Below, piece after piece: positions 1-7,850 of a stretch of DNA of 64,000 nucleotides. Below the pieces are notes generated by a model that was not told the DNA's origin, searched no databases, and worked only from the letters and a program-made list of their open reading frames with translations. The position numbers and the translations under genes were made by a program. This DNA is from Desulforhabdus sp. TSK (lineage in GTDB: Bacteria; Desulfobacterota; Syntrophobacteria; Syntrophobacterales; Syntrophobacteraceae), in assembly GCF_022836495.1 (NCBI RefSeq), contig NZ_BQXM01000010.1:1-64000 (forward strand). Reading direction: 5' to 3'. Position 1 is the first letter of the stretch. The number at the start of each line of letters is the position of its first letter.

Positions 1-747
1 CGCAAAGGGAAGAGAGGCAAGGGAGATTGGAAGGAAGTCAAAGGATTCAGGCTCTATCTCATTGACGAGGACAGAATCGAGCACCTGATCAGCTGGCATC
101 AGATGGCGGACAATCATAAGATAGCCGCTGCTCTCCGCACCATCAAGGAAGCCGGCCTCATTCCCATTGAGAAGGTCAGGCTCTGTGTGGTGGCGGACGG
201 AGCGGACTGGATCTGGAACAGAGTCGAGGAGCTCTTCCCCGATGCCAGGCAGGTCATGGATTTCTATCATTGCTCAGAGTATCTCCACAAAGTGGCTGCA
301 GCCCAATATGGCAAAGGGAGCGAAAAAGCACGGGAATGGGTCCATGCCACCCTGGTAAGGCTTTCCTTGAGTGAGGAAGCCCAGGTCATCGGAGGCCTCA
401 AGAGAATGAAGCCGGCATCCGAGGAAGCGAAAAAGCTCATAGACAATGCGATCGAGCATCTCACGAAACACTCCGGCAGGCTTGACTATGCCTCCGCCAG
501 GCGGGGCGGGTACCACATTGGATCCGGTGCAATCGAATCGGCCAACAAGATGATCTGCCACGGTAGGTTGAAACGGACAGGAGCATGGTGGTATCCGACT
601 TGTGCCAACAACATCCTCAAGCTCCGCTGTGCCAAATACAACGGGACCTACGACAGAGTGATCGAGTTGTATCGAGAGCGCCATCCCATCACTGCTGTCC
701 GCCCAGGGAAGAAACGGGGCTCACTTGGCGGGGATACCGACCTGTAA
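1..747 (+). CDS. ISKra4-family transposase, 5' end outside window
   Basis: The reading frame is open from the first base of the window, so this is the C-terminal part (about 248 residues) of a larger transposase. The segments EVKGFRLYLID, VVADGADWIW, DFYHCSEYLHK, HIGSGAIESANK and GRLKRTGAWW are typical of the catalytic C-terminal half of ISKra4-type transposases. Acidic residues in the VADGAD and GAIES blocks are plausible members of the active site. The frame ends normally at a TAA. I could not identify the right terminal inverted repeat, so the IS boundary is unknown. It probably lies shortly after the stop codon and may cut into the next gene. Confidence 0.85.
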   Translation, partial: RKGKRGKGDWKEVKGFRLYLIDEDRIEHLISWHQMADNHKIAAALRTIKEAGLIPIEKVRLCVVADGADWIWNRVEELFPDARQVMDFYHCSEYLHKVAAAQYGKGSEKAREWVHATLVRLSLSEEAQVIGGLKRMKPASEEAKKLIDNAIEHLTKHSGRLDYASARRGGYHIGSGAIESANKMICHGRLKRTGAWWYPTCANNILKLRCAKYNGTYDRVIELYRERHPITAVRPGKKRGSLGGDTDL

Positions 748-757
748 AAAACGGGGA

Positions 758-1717
758 ATGCGCCCGTATCTTTACGGGGACCGTGCTCAGGAGCTTCAGT
801 ACTCCCTGGACTATCAGGGCAAACCCATCTGGCAGGACTGTGAGTACGTTGTCGTTGCCGTCATCAAGATCCACTTCAGGCCTTACAGCATCAAGCGCGG
901 GGACCGTTCCACCAAGATCATCAAGAAATTGTCCCGCACGCTCGGCACCGAATTGCTTTCCCTCCATGTGCGTGAAACTCTTGCGGAAGAACAGAAAAAA
1001 CTTGCCAGGGAGCGCCTCCAAAGCTGCAATGACCTGGCCCACGAGCTGAGAAATCTGCTCATAAAGTTCCGCTTCCTCTTCAAAGCCATCAATACAGAAA
1101 TCGGCCTGCTTCGTGCGGAGTGGGAATCTCTTTTGAACAAAACGTTTCCCGAGCTGGATCGAAAAAGTGCTGTCCTCATGCGCCTGAACGAACTGGTCCG
1201 GCTTCGCCTGGACAGCGTGAAGGGGAAGGGCGAACTGGTGAAGCTCGGTGGGGCCCTGGTGGCAGACCAGACCGAGTTGGCCCAGATGCCGATCCTGCCC
1301 AGCCTGGGGAAGACATGGCTCGAGAATAAAATTCGACCCAAGTGGAAGCAGTTGCTGGAAAGCCGGGCCTGGGAGGATGAGCGGGACGAGTGCAAGGACC
1401 TCCTGGATCGGCTGGACAAGGGAATACAGATGGGTTTGGATGAGGGTCTGGCCATGAAAATGACCCATCTCCCGGAGGATCTCAGGAAGAAATGGCAGGA
1501 GCTCGCTTATGTGGATCTCAATAAGGACAACCTGCATCTCCTCAATGAGGTCATAAAGTTTCTGGACCATCCCTCCCTTGACATTCCCCACAAGCATCAG
1601 TCCAAAAGAGTCCTGATTTACCTGAAGGTCCTGGCCGAAATCATCCCTGAAATCTCAGAACGAGCCGACCGGATTATGGATTATCTGAAAAACGGGAGCT
1701 CCTGCCGGGATTGGTGA
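758..1717 (+). CDS. Unknown protein next to the IS, possibly 5'-truncated, with a histidine-kinase-like H-box
   Basis: About 319 residues, mostly helical and highly charged, and not recognised as a family member. The segment LAHELRNLL near residue 99 resembles the phospho-acceptor H-box of histidine kinases, and the helices after it look like a dimerisation hairpin. No ATP-binding N/G boxes follow. The start is uncertain: the ATG at 758 has no well-spaced ribosome site, and the frame can also begin at TTG 725 inside the transposase gene. That is what one would expect if IS insertion removed the original 5' end. The product could be a remnant of a signalling protein or an intact small regulator. 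No function is assigned. Confidence 0.5.
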   Translation: MRPYLYGDRAQELQYSLDYQGKPIWQDCEYVVVAVIKIHFRPYSIKRGDRSTKIIKKLSRTLGTELLSLHVRETLAEEQKKLARERLQSCNDLAHELRNLLIKFRFLFKAINTEIGLLRAEWESLLNKTFPELDRKSAVLMRLNELVRLRLDSVKGKGELVKLGGALVADQTELAQMPILPSLGKTWLENKIRPKWKQLLESRAWEDERDECKDLLDRLDKGIQMGLDEGLAMKMTHLPEDLRKKWQELAYVDLNKDNLHLLNEVIKFLDHPSLDIPHKHQSKRVLIYLKVLAEIIPEISERADRIMDYLKNGSSCRDW

Positions 1718-1829
1718 GAAACGGTGAGGGGTGTATGGGGCGGTTTTACAGGCGTCTTCCTGAGGCGCCGCAGTCCAACGCCATCGTTTCTCATCCCTGA
1801 TGCTCCGGGGTGCAATGCTCCCGCCGGGG

Positions 1830-3278
1830 CTATTTCTTCTCTCCCGTGGACCGTTCCGCTATCTGGTAGTTGACGGTCACTTTGTCCGGGGAGCCGGCCA
1901 CCAGTTTCAGCGAGGGAGGCGTCAAGACCACGGGGGCCGTGAGACTGCCGCTTTTGCTGAGATTGTCCAGTTTTACGGGGGCGGTATAAAGCGTATGGAC
2001 CTTTTCCAGAATCTTGCTCCCTCCGGTGACCTTGACGGTTTCAGGCGCTAACGTTGTATTGACGAGGAGCAGGTTTTCCGGCAGGCGTCCAACCCAGTCC
2101 ACCTGGAGCGGTACTTCCTTGGTAATGGGAACGTCCAGGGTCACTTCGATGGTCGGGGGAAAGACCTTGTTGAGGGCAACGCCGGGAGGCAGGACAATGT
2201 TCTCCTGTGTGATGGGGAATATGTTGCGTCCTTCGGTGGCTTTCCCGAGGTCGATGCGCACCTGCACCTGGCCGGAGCGCAGAGATCTGATGAGCGCACT
2301 GGAGCCATAGAGCTGCAGGCGTGCCTCGTCCATGGAGGTTTCTAGGATCTCGAAATTGGCCGGCCGGTTGACATATTCAACGGGAACATTGAGGGCGATG
2401 ACCGTGTCGTCACTTCGTGTGAACCCGAACCAGATGCCCGTCATGACAAGGAGCGACAGTATCCCCGCCAGGCTCAGCTTCAGCTGTTCGCGTTTCTGTT
2501 GATCGACGGAAAAGCCGTCCGAAAGATTGAGGTGCTTTCTCAGGAGCTGAGTCAACTCCTCAGGCTGAGCGATGGGCTTGATCCAGGTGTCTTTGGCTAC
2601 GGTCACACGCCCGCGTTCCTCCGATACGACCACCACCAGGGCATCGGTGCGCTCGGCCAGTCCCGCAGCGGCCCGGTGACGCGTTCCGTAAAAGGTGGGC
2701 AGATCCTGGCGCTGGGAGAGGGGCAGCAGGACACCCACCTCCGTAATCTGGTTTCCCCGCACAATGATGGCGCCGTCATGCACAGGGTTCTTCGGCCAGA
2801 AGATGCTCACGAGCATTTCCTGCGAAACCACTCCGTTCCATGCAATGCCTCCATGGATCACTTCTGACAGGTCCTCTTTACCCGGGAAAACAATCAGGGC
2901 GCCGATGCGCTTTTTCCCCATTTGATAGACGCTTTCAGTAATGATTTCAACGGATGTGGTTTGCTCTCTCTTGGGTGAGCCCCAGAGAAAGGTCTTGAGG
3001 TTCCGGACCTGGAGGGCCGTTCGGATTTCATTGCGAAAGACCACAATGATGATGACGGCTGCTGCGGTGGTGATGCCTCGAATGGCCCAGCTGGTGAGGA
3101 TGAGCCCGATGGATGCGGCTACTTCCTGAAGGATCCACAGGGATGTGATGCCCACTAGAACACGAAAGGCGTTTGTCCCCTGGAAAAGAACGTACACCCG
3201 GAACAAAATGTAGCTGTTGATGATGATGTCCACCAAGTCTTGCCAGCGGACCGTATAGAGAAAGGCGAGAAATTTCAT
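1830..3278 (-). CDS. cdaA: Membrane diadenylate cyclase fused to YbbR repeats (CdaA-CdaR-like)
   Basis: Condenses two ATP to cyclic di-AMP at the inner membrane. The 482-residue protein has three N-terminal membrane helices (about 10-85) and a DisA_N/DAC domain (about 100-250). The catalytic DGA motif is at 168-170 and the GTRHR motif at 198-202. A further membrane helix follows (about 267-287), then a C-terminal region (about 295-470) that resembles two YbbR repeats, predicted to lie outside the membrane. In Firmicutes the cyclase CdaA (about 270 residues) and its YbbR-domain regulator CdaR are separate neighbouring genes; here they form one chain. It lies 16 bp after the DUF2914 gene and is probably co-transcribed with it. 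No glmM is seen beside it in this window. Confidence 0.88.
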   Translation of the reverse strand: MKFLAFLYTVRWQDLVDIIINSYILFRVYVLFQGTNAFRVLVGITSLWILQEVAASIGLILTSWAIRGITTAAAVIIIVVFRNEIRTALQVRNLKTFLWGSPKREQTTSVEIITESVYQMGKKRIGALIVFPGKEDLSEVIHGGIAWNGVVSQEMLVSIFWPKNPVHDGAIIVRGNQITEVGVLLPLSQRQDLPTFYGTRHRAAAGLAERTDALVVVVSEERGRVTVAKDTWIKPIAQPEELTQLLRKHLNLSDGFSVDQQKREQLKLSLAGILSLLVMTGIWFGFTRSDDTVIALNVPVEYVNRPANFEILETSMDEARLQLYGSSALIRSLRSGQVQVRIDLGKATEGRNIFPITQENIVLPPGVALNKVFPPTIEVTLDVPITKEVPLQVDWVGRLPENLLLVNTTLAPETVKVTGGSKILEKVHTLYTAPVKLDNLSKSGSLTAPVVLTPPSLKLVAGSPDKVTVNYQIAERSTGEKK

Positions 3279-3294
3279 AATGGGTCAGACTGAA

Positions 3295-3774
3295 TCAGTC
3301 GGTTATGCTGAATCGAAAAACATCGAACACGTGGCCGTTTTGATCGGTCACTTCCACGCGCCAGGGGCCCTTGTCCGTTTCTCTCAGCTGTATGACGCTG
3401 TAGGTGGCCCACTTGGGCGGATAGAGCCTGAGCCTGGTTTGAGTGCTGAGCTCATCCCGGTGAAACCAGCGATGGTAAATCAGCGTGGGCTGAGGAACGG
3501 GATCGAAAGATGTGAAGCAGCAGACCTGTCCGGCGGATACAGAGAAGGCGACTGCAGATCGGATGGGAGTCAGGTTTTCGACCTTCTCGCACATGGTAGC
3601 CTGGTGCAGTATCAATTTTTGAAGGGAATGATCGGCTGGTGCAGCCTGCTCGGGGACTTCCGGAGTATTCTGTGCCCATGCTTGAGGTGTTGGGATGACG
3701 CATATGCCGGCCAGGAAAGTGACGAGAAAAAAGATCCTGGAAAGTACGGCCATCGAAGTTATCCTCCGGTTCAT
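3295..3774 (-). CDS. Exported DUF2914 protein
   Basis: A 159-residue protein with a signal peptide (basic start, hydrophobic stretch about 9-25, AWA cleavage site near 34). A DUF2914 domain follows, with its typical MCE motif, the FSV..GQV..FTSF block, an HRWFH segment and a closing G.WRVEV...G block. The function of DUF2914 is not established; domain members are exported or membrane-attached. It is the first gene of a two-gene minus-strand unit with the diadenylate cyclase, so a role linked to envelope sensing or c-di-AMP output is possible. That is inference from position only. Confidence 0.75.
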   Translation of the reverse strand: MNRRITSMAVLSRIFFLVTFLAGICVIPTPQAWAQNTPEVPEQAAPADHSLQKLILHQATMCEKVENLTPIRSAVAFSVSAGQVCCFTSFDPVPQPTLIYHRWFHRDELSTQTRLRLYPPKWATYSVIQLRETDKGPWRVEVTDQNGHVFDVFRFSITD

Positions 3775-3934
3775 AAATGAGGGGAATCTAAACGGCGAAA
3801 CGATAGCGCCAAGGGGCTGTTTCGGGTGTGGCGGATGAGAGAATCAATGCTCTCGATAATTTTGAATCCTGAGAAGCATACCATGCTGCATTCGTGCGTC
3901 AAGAAATTTTCTCCTGCGAAATCAAAGATACTTT

Positions 3935-3962
3935 CCTTTGGATAGTTGCCTTTGGATAGTTG
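3935..3962. repeat. Two tandem copies of a 14-bp unit
   Basis: CCTTTGGATAGTTG occurs twice head to tail (3935-3948 and 3949-3962), followed by the first three bases of a third copy. It sits in the 529-bp gap between the DUF2914 gene and alaC, about 45 bp before the candidate promoter at 4006. Slippage or an operator are both possible. Confidence 0.6.
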
Positions 3963-4005
3963 CCTGTAGGATGTTTCATGGGGCCTCTCAGCCTGCGTGA
4001 GAGTA

Positions 4006-4034
4006 TTGACTTGTATTGGGACATGGGATATTAA
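4006..4034 (+). promoter_or_regulatory. Sigma-70-type promoter of the alaC leader
   Basis: TTGACT (4006-4011), a 17-bp spacer and TATTAA (4029-4034) give a good housekeeping-type promoter. A start near 4041 would make a leader of about 160 nt ending at tandem terminators, then alaC. The rest of the 3775-4303 gap holds only the 14-bp repeat, the leader peptide and the terminators listed separately. Confidence 0.6.
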
Positions 4035-4092
4035 AGCTCATCTCATATCAGCATTGCAGATTGCCTCAAACTGCAAAATTAAGGATACAGTG

Positions 4093-4179
4093 GTGCGAAA
4101 CAAATTGTGGATGAACGCAGCTGCCGCCGCCGCGCGCAAGACAGCCTGGGCGACGGTCGGAGATGTGACGAAACCTTAA
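4093..4179 (+). CDS. Candidate alanine leader peptide of an alaC attenuator
   Basis: A 28-codon frame from GTG 4093, with AAGGA at 4081-4085 seven bases upstream; an internal ATG lies at 4111. It contains six consecutive alanine codons (4117-4134) and two more soon after, and ends at TAA 4177-4179. An intrinsic terminator and then an alanine-forming aminotransferase gene follow. Four segments can pair in the order expected of attenuation. The Ala codons 4124-4131 pair with 4149-4156. Segment 4142-4152 pairs with 4198-4209 (antiterminator). Segment 4198-4204 pairs with 4222-4228 (terminator). In this model stalling at Ala codons, when charged tRNA-Ala is short, would favour read-through into alaC. 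The pairing was found by eye; no folding energy was computed. Confidence 0.55.
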   Translation: MRNKLWMNAAAAAARKTAWATVGDVTKP

Positions 4180-4195
4180 AGTTATATTTCCTTTG

Positions 4196-4237
4196 GACGC
4201 CATGGGCTGCTGAAGCGGGCTCATGGCGTTTTTTTTT
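4196..4237 (+). terminator. Intrinsic terminator 1 in the alaC leader
   Basis: Stem CGCCATG (4198-4204) with CATGGCG (4222-4228), followed by nine T residues. Its 5' arm can pair instead with 4142-4152, so it may be a regulated attenuator and not a plain stop. Confidence 0.75.
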
Positions 4238-4268
4238 ACCCTGAGCCCACAGCCCAGGGTTTTTTTTT
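4238..4268 (+). terminator. Intrinsic terminator 2 directly before alaC
   Basis: Stem ACCCTG (4238-4243) with CAGGGT (4255-4260), extended by GC pairs, then a run of T. It ends about 35 bp before the alaC start, leaving little room for a separate promoter. GAGCCC (4243-4248) inside it is complementary to GGGCTC (4217-4222) of terminator 1, so both hairpins might be opened together. Confidence 0.7.
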
Positions 4269-4303
4269 GCCTTGATAACGATCATTGAATACAGGAGAAG
4301 GTC

Positions 4304-5551
4304 ATGTCGGAAGATTCCATAGTCCGTTTTGCCCAGAGAATGAACCAGTTGCCTCCCTATCTCTTCGGGATGATCAACAAGATGCGGATGACCAAGCGCT
4401 CCCAGGGACACGACGTGATCGATCTCGGGATGGGGAACCCCATCGATCCGACCCCGGAGGTCGTGACGCGGAAACTGTGTGAGGTCGTTCAAGACCCCAA
4501 GAGCCACCGCTATCCCGTGGCGGCGGGCTTGAAAAATCTCAAGAGGGAAATCGGCCTTTACTACGATCGGGAATACGGTGTGGGATTGAACAGTGAATCG
4601 GAGGTGATCTGCACCATAGGCTCCAAGGAAGGGATTTCGCATTTATGCCTGGCCCTGATGGGGCCTGGAGACACGGTGCTGGTACCAACGCCCGCATTTC
4701 CCGTCCATATCTATGCCGCCATCATTGCCGGCGCCAATGTCATACGCATCCCTCTCGCTCCTGAAGAGCTCTTTCTCGAGCGCATCTCCACCATGTGTGA
4801 ATCCCTTTACCCCACGCCAAAGGTTCTCATTCTCAACTACCCCCACAACCCCACCTCCGTTGTTGCCAACCTGGAACTGTACAAAGAGGTTGTGAAGCTG
4901 GCACACAGGTACAAATTCATGGTCATTCATGATTTTGCCTATTCCAAAATTACTTTTGACGGCTACAAGGCTCCCAGCTTTTTGGAAGTTCCCGGTGCGA
5001 GGGAAGTGGGCGTGGAGTTCGGTTCTTTTTCCAAGTCCTACAACATGGCGGGGTGGCGCATGGGCTACTGCGTGGGGAACCGGGAAATCATAGAGGGTCT
5101 CGCCAAGATCAAAGGCTATTACGATTACGGCATCTTTTCGGCCATCCAGATTGCGGGCATCGTTGCGCTGAGGGACTGCGCGGCGGAGGTGGAACAACAG
5201 GCTCAGATTTATCAGCAGCGTCGCGACGTCTTGTGCCAGGGGCTGGAGCGCCTGGGATGGTCCGTAACGAAGCCCAAAGCCGGCATGTTTGTGTGGGCCA
5301 GGATTCCTGAACCCTTTGCAAAGTGGGGCTCCATGGAATTTGGAATCCGGCTGATGGAAGAAGCCAACGTGGCTGTGGCCCCCGGGATCGGTTTTGGTGA
5401 AGAGGGGGAAGGGTACCTGCGCCTCGCCCTGGTGGAAAATGAACATCGCATCCGTCAAGCCCTGAGGCAGATGGGGAAGGCGCTGCGCAAATGGTCGGAG
5501 GAAATGCCGGACCACGAATCCGAAGCAAAGCTGGAAGCGGCCGAGGCCTGA
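4304..5551 (+). CDS. alaC: Alanine-forming aminotransferase, AlaC type
   Basis: A PLP-dependent class I/II aminotransferase of 415 residues in the cytoplasm. It is closest in character to the E. coli glutamate-pyruvate transaminase AlaC (YfdZ), which makes L-alanine from pyruvate and glutamate. Visible family features are the opening LPPYLFGMINK block, the GMGNPIDPTP block, IGSKEG, the NYPHNPTS block, the HDFAYSKI block, and the PLP-lysine segment SFSKSYNMAGWRMGY near residues 241-255. The start has a strong AGGAGAAGG site. The C-terminal 20 residues are charged and probably disordered. The gene follows a leader with an Ala-rich peptide and tandem terminators, which fits feedback control by alanine supply. 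Related enzymes can accept other amino acids, so the exact substrate is inferred. Confidence 0.85.
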   Translation: MSEDSIVRFAQRMNQLPPYLFGMINKMRMTKRSQGHDVIDLGMGNPIDPTPEVVTRKLCEVVQDPKSHRYPVAAGLKNLKREIGLYYDREYGVGLNSESEVICTIGSKEGISHLCLALMGPGDTVLVPTPAFPVHIYAAIIAGANVIRIPLAPEELFLERISTMCESLYPTPKVLILNYPHNPTSVVANLELYKEVVKLAHRYKFMVIHDFAYSKITFDGYKAPSFLEVPGAREVGVEFGSFSKSYNMAGWRMGYCVGNREIIEGLAKIKGYYDYGIFSAIQIAGIVALRDCAAEVEQQAQIYQQRRDVLCQGLERLGWSVTKPKAGMFVWARIPEPFAKWGSMEFGIRLMEEANVAVAPGIGFGEEGEGYLRLALVENEHRIRQALRQMGKALRKWSEEMPDHESEAKLEAAEA

Positions 5552-5667
5552 GGCCTGGCGCACGGAGCATTTTTGTTTCCGGCAGTGCCATTCCACATGG
5601 GGCCTGCCGGGCATCACCGAGACAACCTGCCTCGACCGGAACCGGGCACTTCCTTCGGAGCCTCCAC

Positions 5668-6129
5668 ATGAATCGACGTTATCCCGAGCATCCCATGGTG
5701 GGAGTGGGTGCAGTGATTTTTCGCAATGACCGCGTGCTCCTGGTGCAAAGGGGCAAACCACCGTCCCGGGGGAAGTGGACGGTGCCTGGGGGGCTGGTGG
5801 AAGTGGGGGAGAGCCTCGAAGAGGCGGTGAAGCGGGAGGTGCAGGAGGAGGTGGGGCTGCGGGTAAGGGTGGACGCTTTGATTGCCGCCCTGGACCGCGT
5901 GTTTTTGGATGAGGCCGGTCGCATCGAATATCATTATGTTCTGCTGGATTTTCTCTGTGTCTCCCTGGAAGGAGATCCCTCACCCGCCACGGATGTCATG
6001 GACTGCGCCTTCGTCGGCCTGGATGCCTTGTCCCGGTACGACCTGACCGAGGGAACCGAGCAGCTGGTCGCGCGTGCTCTTGCTCACGTACACGGAGCTC
6101 GGTTTCCCATTTACGATTCCAGCCTTTAA
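5668..6129 (+). CDS. Nudix hydrolase
   Basis: A 153-residue soluble Nudix protein. The Nudix box is clear: G-x5-E-x7-REVQEEVG at about residues 38-60, with the catalytic glutamates that bind Mg2+. The family hydrolyses nucleoside diphosphates linked to another group. The ADP-ribose/NADH-like or oxidised-nucleotide substrate cannot be settled from sequence. The ATG at 5668 is chosen because CGGAG lies seven bases upstream; the longer frame from 5491 overlaps alaC. It starts 116 bp after alaC and may be co-transcribed. Confidence 0.85.
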   Translation: MNRRYPEHPMVGVGAVIFRNDRVLLVQRGKPPSRGKWTVPGGLVEVGESLEEAVKREVQEEVGLRVRVDALIAALDRVFLDEAGRIEYHYVLLDFLCVSLEGDPSPATDVMDCAFVGLDALSRYDLTEGTEQLVARALAHVHGARFPIYDSSL

Positions 6130-6218
6130 TTGTCGCGGTTTCCGCTCTTCTCCCCAGCTGCGTCCCCTTCGCTGCCTCTTAATTTTTTTGGGCTCCCTTC
6201 CATACATCCCTTTCCTCC

Positions 6219-6259
6219 TTGACTTTCGCCCTCGTTCTGTGGTTTATGACTGACCAGTC
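6219..6259 (+). promoter_or_regulatory. Promoter with an abutting inverted repeat (candidate TetR operator)
   Basis: TTGACT (6219-6224), a 17-bp spacer and a weak -10 GTTTAT (6242-6247) are followed directly by the palindrome GACTGACCAGTC (6248-6259). This resembles the TGAC/GTCA half-sites bound by many TetR repressors. Its position, 30 bp before the TetR gene, suggests autoregulation of the tetR-acp pair. Confidence 0.45.
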
Positions 6260-6289
6260 CGTCTCAAGAGGGATCTGAAGGAGTGGGGT

Positions 6290-7246
6290 ATGGGCCAGGA
6301 AAATAACCAGCACGCTGTGCGTGCCTGGCTGAAAAAGCTTTCTCAAAAAGGAGGGAAACGAGAGACTCTCGACCGTCTCGTGGACAGTGTTATCCCCGAG
6401 GGGGCGGAGGAGGAGGTGCTGGAAGAAATCGTGCGGTGGCTCATTGCCTTACGGGATCTATCCCGGCAGGGTGCCCTGCCGCCCGAATTTTCCCTGCCGG
6501 CCTTCATCTCCGCTTTCCAGCGCAGTGCGGAATCGAGAAACGTGCATCCCGATCGCTTCTATACCGGGATGCTGGAAAGAGTCCTTTTGGAATCGAACGG
6601 CGCCATGCAGACTGCCCCCAAGGCTTCCACGAAAGACAAGATCCTGGACGCGGCCCTCCACGTCTTTTCTGAGAAAGGTTTTCATCCTGCCACCGTCGAT
6701 GAGATCGCCGAACGCGCCGGTGTGGGGAAGGGCACACTCTACCGCTATTTCGCAAACAAGGAGACACTCTTCAATGAACTGATGCGTTTGCGCCTGGCGG
6801 AGCTGGAAGAAAGTGCCATGGCGGTTCTGGATAGGCATGATGACGTGCTCACCATGATCACCAAGTACCTGAGGATCTATTTCGAATTTTTCGATCGCAA
6901 TCAGCAGCTCTATCGTCTCATTGTGCAGGAGCGGCTGGATGTGGGAGACCAGGTTCACGACCTTTACTTCAAAAAGGTCATGAGACGCATTCCCCTTTTG
7001 AAGCGGAAGATTTACGGCGCCAGCCAGCAGGGGGTCCTGAAGGATGTGGACTTTCATACGGTTTTCTATGGCGTTATCGGCTTCATGCACGGAGTCATTC
7101 AGAAATGGCTGGCTCGTGATTGCTCGTATTCCCTCGTGGAAGAATTACCGAGTGTTGTGGAAGTGCTCTTTTATGGGTTTGTGAATACACCGAAAAATGG
7201 AAGCAGTGAACATTGTTTGAACCGGGAGGAAATGGAACATGAGTGA
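6290..7246 (+). CDS. TetR-family regulator with a long N-terminal extension
   Basis: 318 residues. The TetR DNA-binding domain lies unusually far inside, at about 112-160: [34 protein letters not shown] is the classic helix-turn-helix. The C-terminal part (about 165-300) is the usual helical ligand and dimer domain. The first 105 residues are an extra domain I do not recognise. The gene overlaps the downstream acyl carrier protein by 8 bp, so the two are translationally coupled. A ligand related to acyl-CoA or acyl-ACP is a natural guess, but nothing in the sequence proves it. Confidence 0.8.
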   Translation: MGQENNQHAVRAWLKKLSQKGGKRETLDRLVDSVIPEGAEEEVLEEIVRWLIALRDLSRQGALPPEFSLPAFISAFQRSAESRNVHPDRFYTGMLERVLLESNGAMQTAPKASTKDKILDAALHVFSEKGFHPATVDEIAERAGVGKGTLYRYFANKETLFNELMRLRLAELEESAMAVLDRHDDVLTMITKYLRIYFEFFDRNQQLYRLIVQERLDVGDQVHDLYFKKVMRRIPLLKRKIYGASQQGVLKDVDFHTVFYGVIGFMHGVIQKWLARDCSYSLVEELPSVVEVLFYGFVNTPKNGSSEHCLNREEMEHE

Positions 7247-7472
7247 CATGCAGAACAAAGTGGCGGACATCATAGCGAATCAATTGGGCGTGGACAAGGA
7301 GATCATCACTCCTGAAGCCAGTGTGGTGGACGACCTGGGAGCGGATTCCCTCGACGTGGTGGAACTGGTCATGGCTCTGGAAGAAGCCTTCGACCTGGAA
7401 ATCCCCGACGAAGATGCCGAAAAAATCCGTACTGTCAAAGACATCTACGACTATCTGGAAAAGAACAAATAG
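7239..7472 (+). CDS. acpP: Acyl carrier protein
   Basis: A 77-residue acidic acyl carrier protein. The [16 protein letters not shown] block carries Ser37, the site for the 4'-phosphopantetheine arm. Length and helix pattern match fatty-acid-synthesis ACP. It is not beside fabD, fabG or fabF here but overlaps a TetR regulator, so it may be a second ACP for a special acyl pathway and not the housekeeping one. No clear T-rich terminator follows; a G/C hairpin without a T run lies at about 7494-7520. Confidence 0.9.
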   Translation: MSDMQNKVADIIANQLGVDKEIITPEASVVDDLGADSLDVVELVMALEEAFDLEIPDEDAEKIRTVKDIYDYLEKNK

Positions 7473-7626
7473 CTTTCCAACTCCCTACGGCAGGTGGGCG
7501 GTGCGTTTGCCGCTCACCGCTTCAATCCCGCTGGTCAACCAAAAGGGTCATGCCTTTCGGGCTCAAGATCTGGTCGGATCTCCAGACCTGACTCCCTCTG
7601 TCCGCTTTCCAGGCTCGACGTGGATC

Positions 7627-7827
7627 TCACGATTCATCCGAGTCGTCTGTCTGCAGAGCGTTTGTGTCAATCCGAGGAACCTGCGCGTCCACAACCGTGC
7701 GCTTCAGGGTCCAGAAGACGCTTTTGAAATTCTCCTCGAAGTTTCCAGGGGAAACCCTTCCCAACTCAATGAACTTGATGATGATCTCTTTGGATAACCT
7801 GAGGAATTTTTCGTCATCCGGCTGCAT
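7627..7827 (-). CDS. Small conserved-looking protein of unknown function
   Basis: 66 residues, starting at an ATG with an excellent AAGGAGGGG ribosome site five bases away. The N-terminal half is predicted helical with the pattern LSKEIIIKFIELGRVSP and then an FKSVFWTLK helix; the end is acidic. I do not recognise the family. Its leader carries a strong intrinsic terminator (listed separately), and it is transcribed divergently from the dcw cluster. Confidence 0.6.
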   Translation of the reverse strand: MQPDDEKFLRLSKEIIIKFIELGRVSPGNFEENFKSVFWTLKRTVVDAQVPRIDTNALQTDDSDES

Positions 7828-7850
7828 CTTCCCCTCCTTTGAAACCTTCC

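Noticed and set aside
3997-4179. 60-codon ORF from ATG 3997 as the leader gene
   Set aside because: It begins upstream of the predicted promoter. Only the part from GTG 4093 or ATG 4111 would be transcribed, and only GTG 4093 has a ribosome site.
4041-4200. Riboswitch (cobalamin, c-di-GMP, SAM) or 6S RNA before alaC
   Set aside because: The conserved cores of these RNAs are not found; the leader-peptide attenuator explains the layout better.
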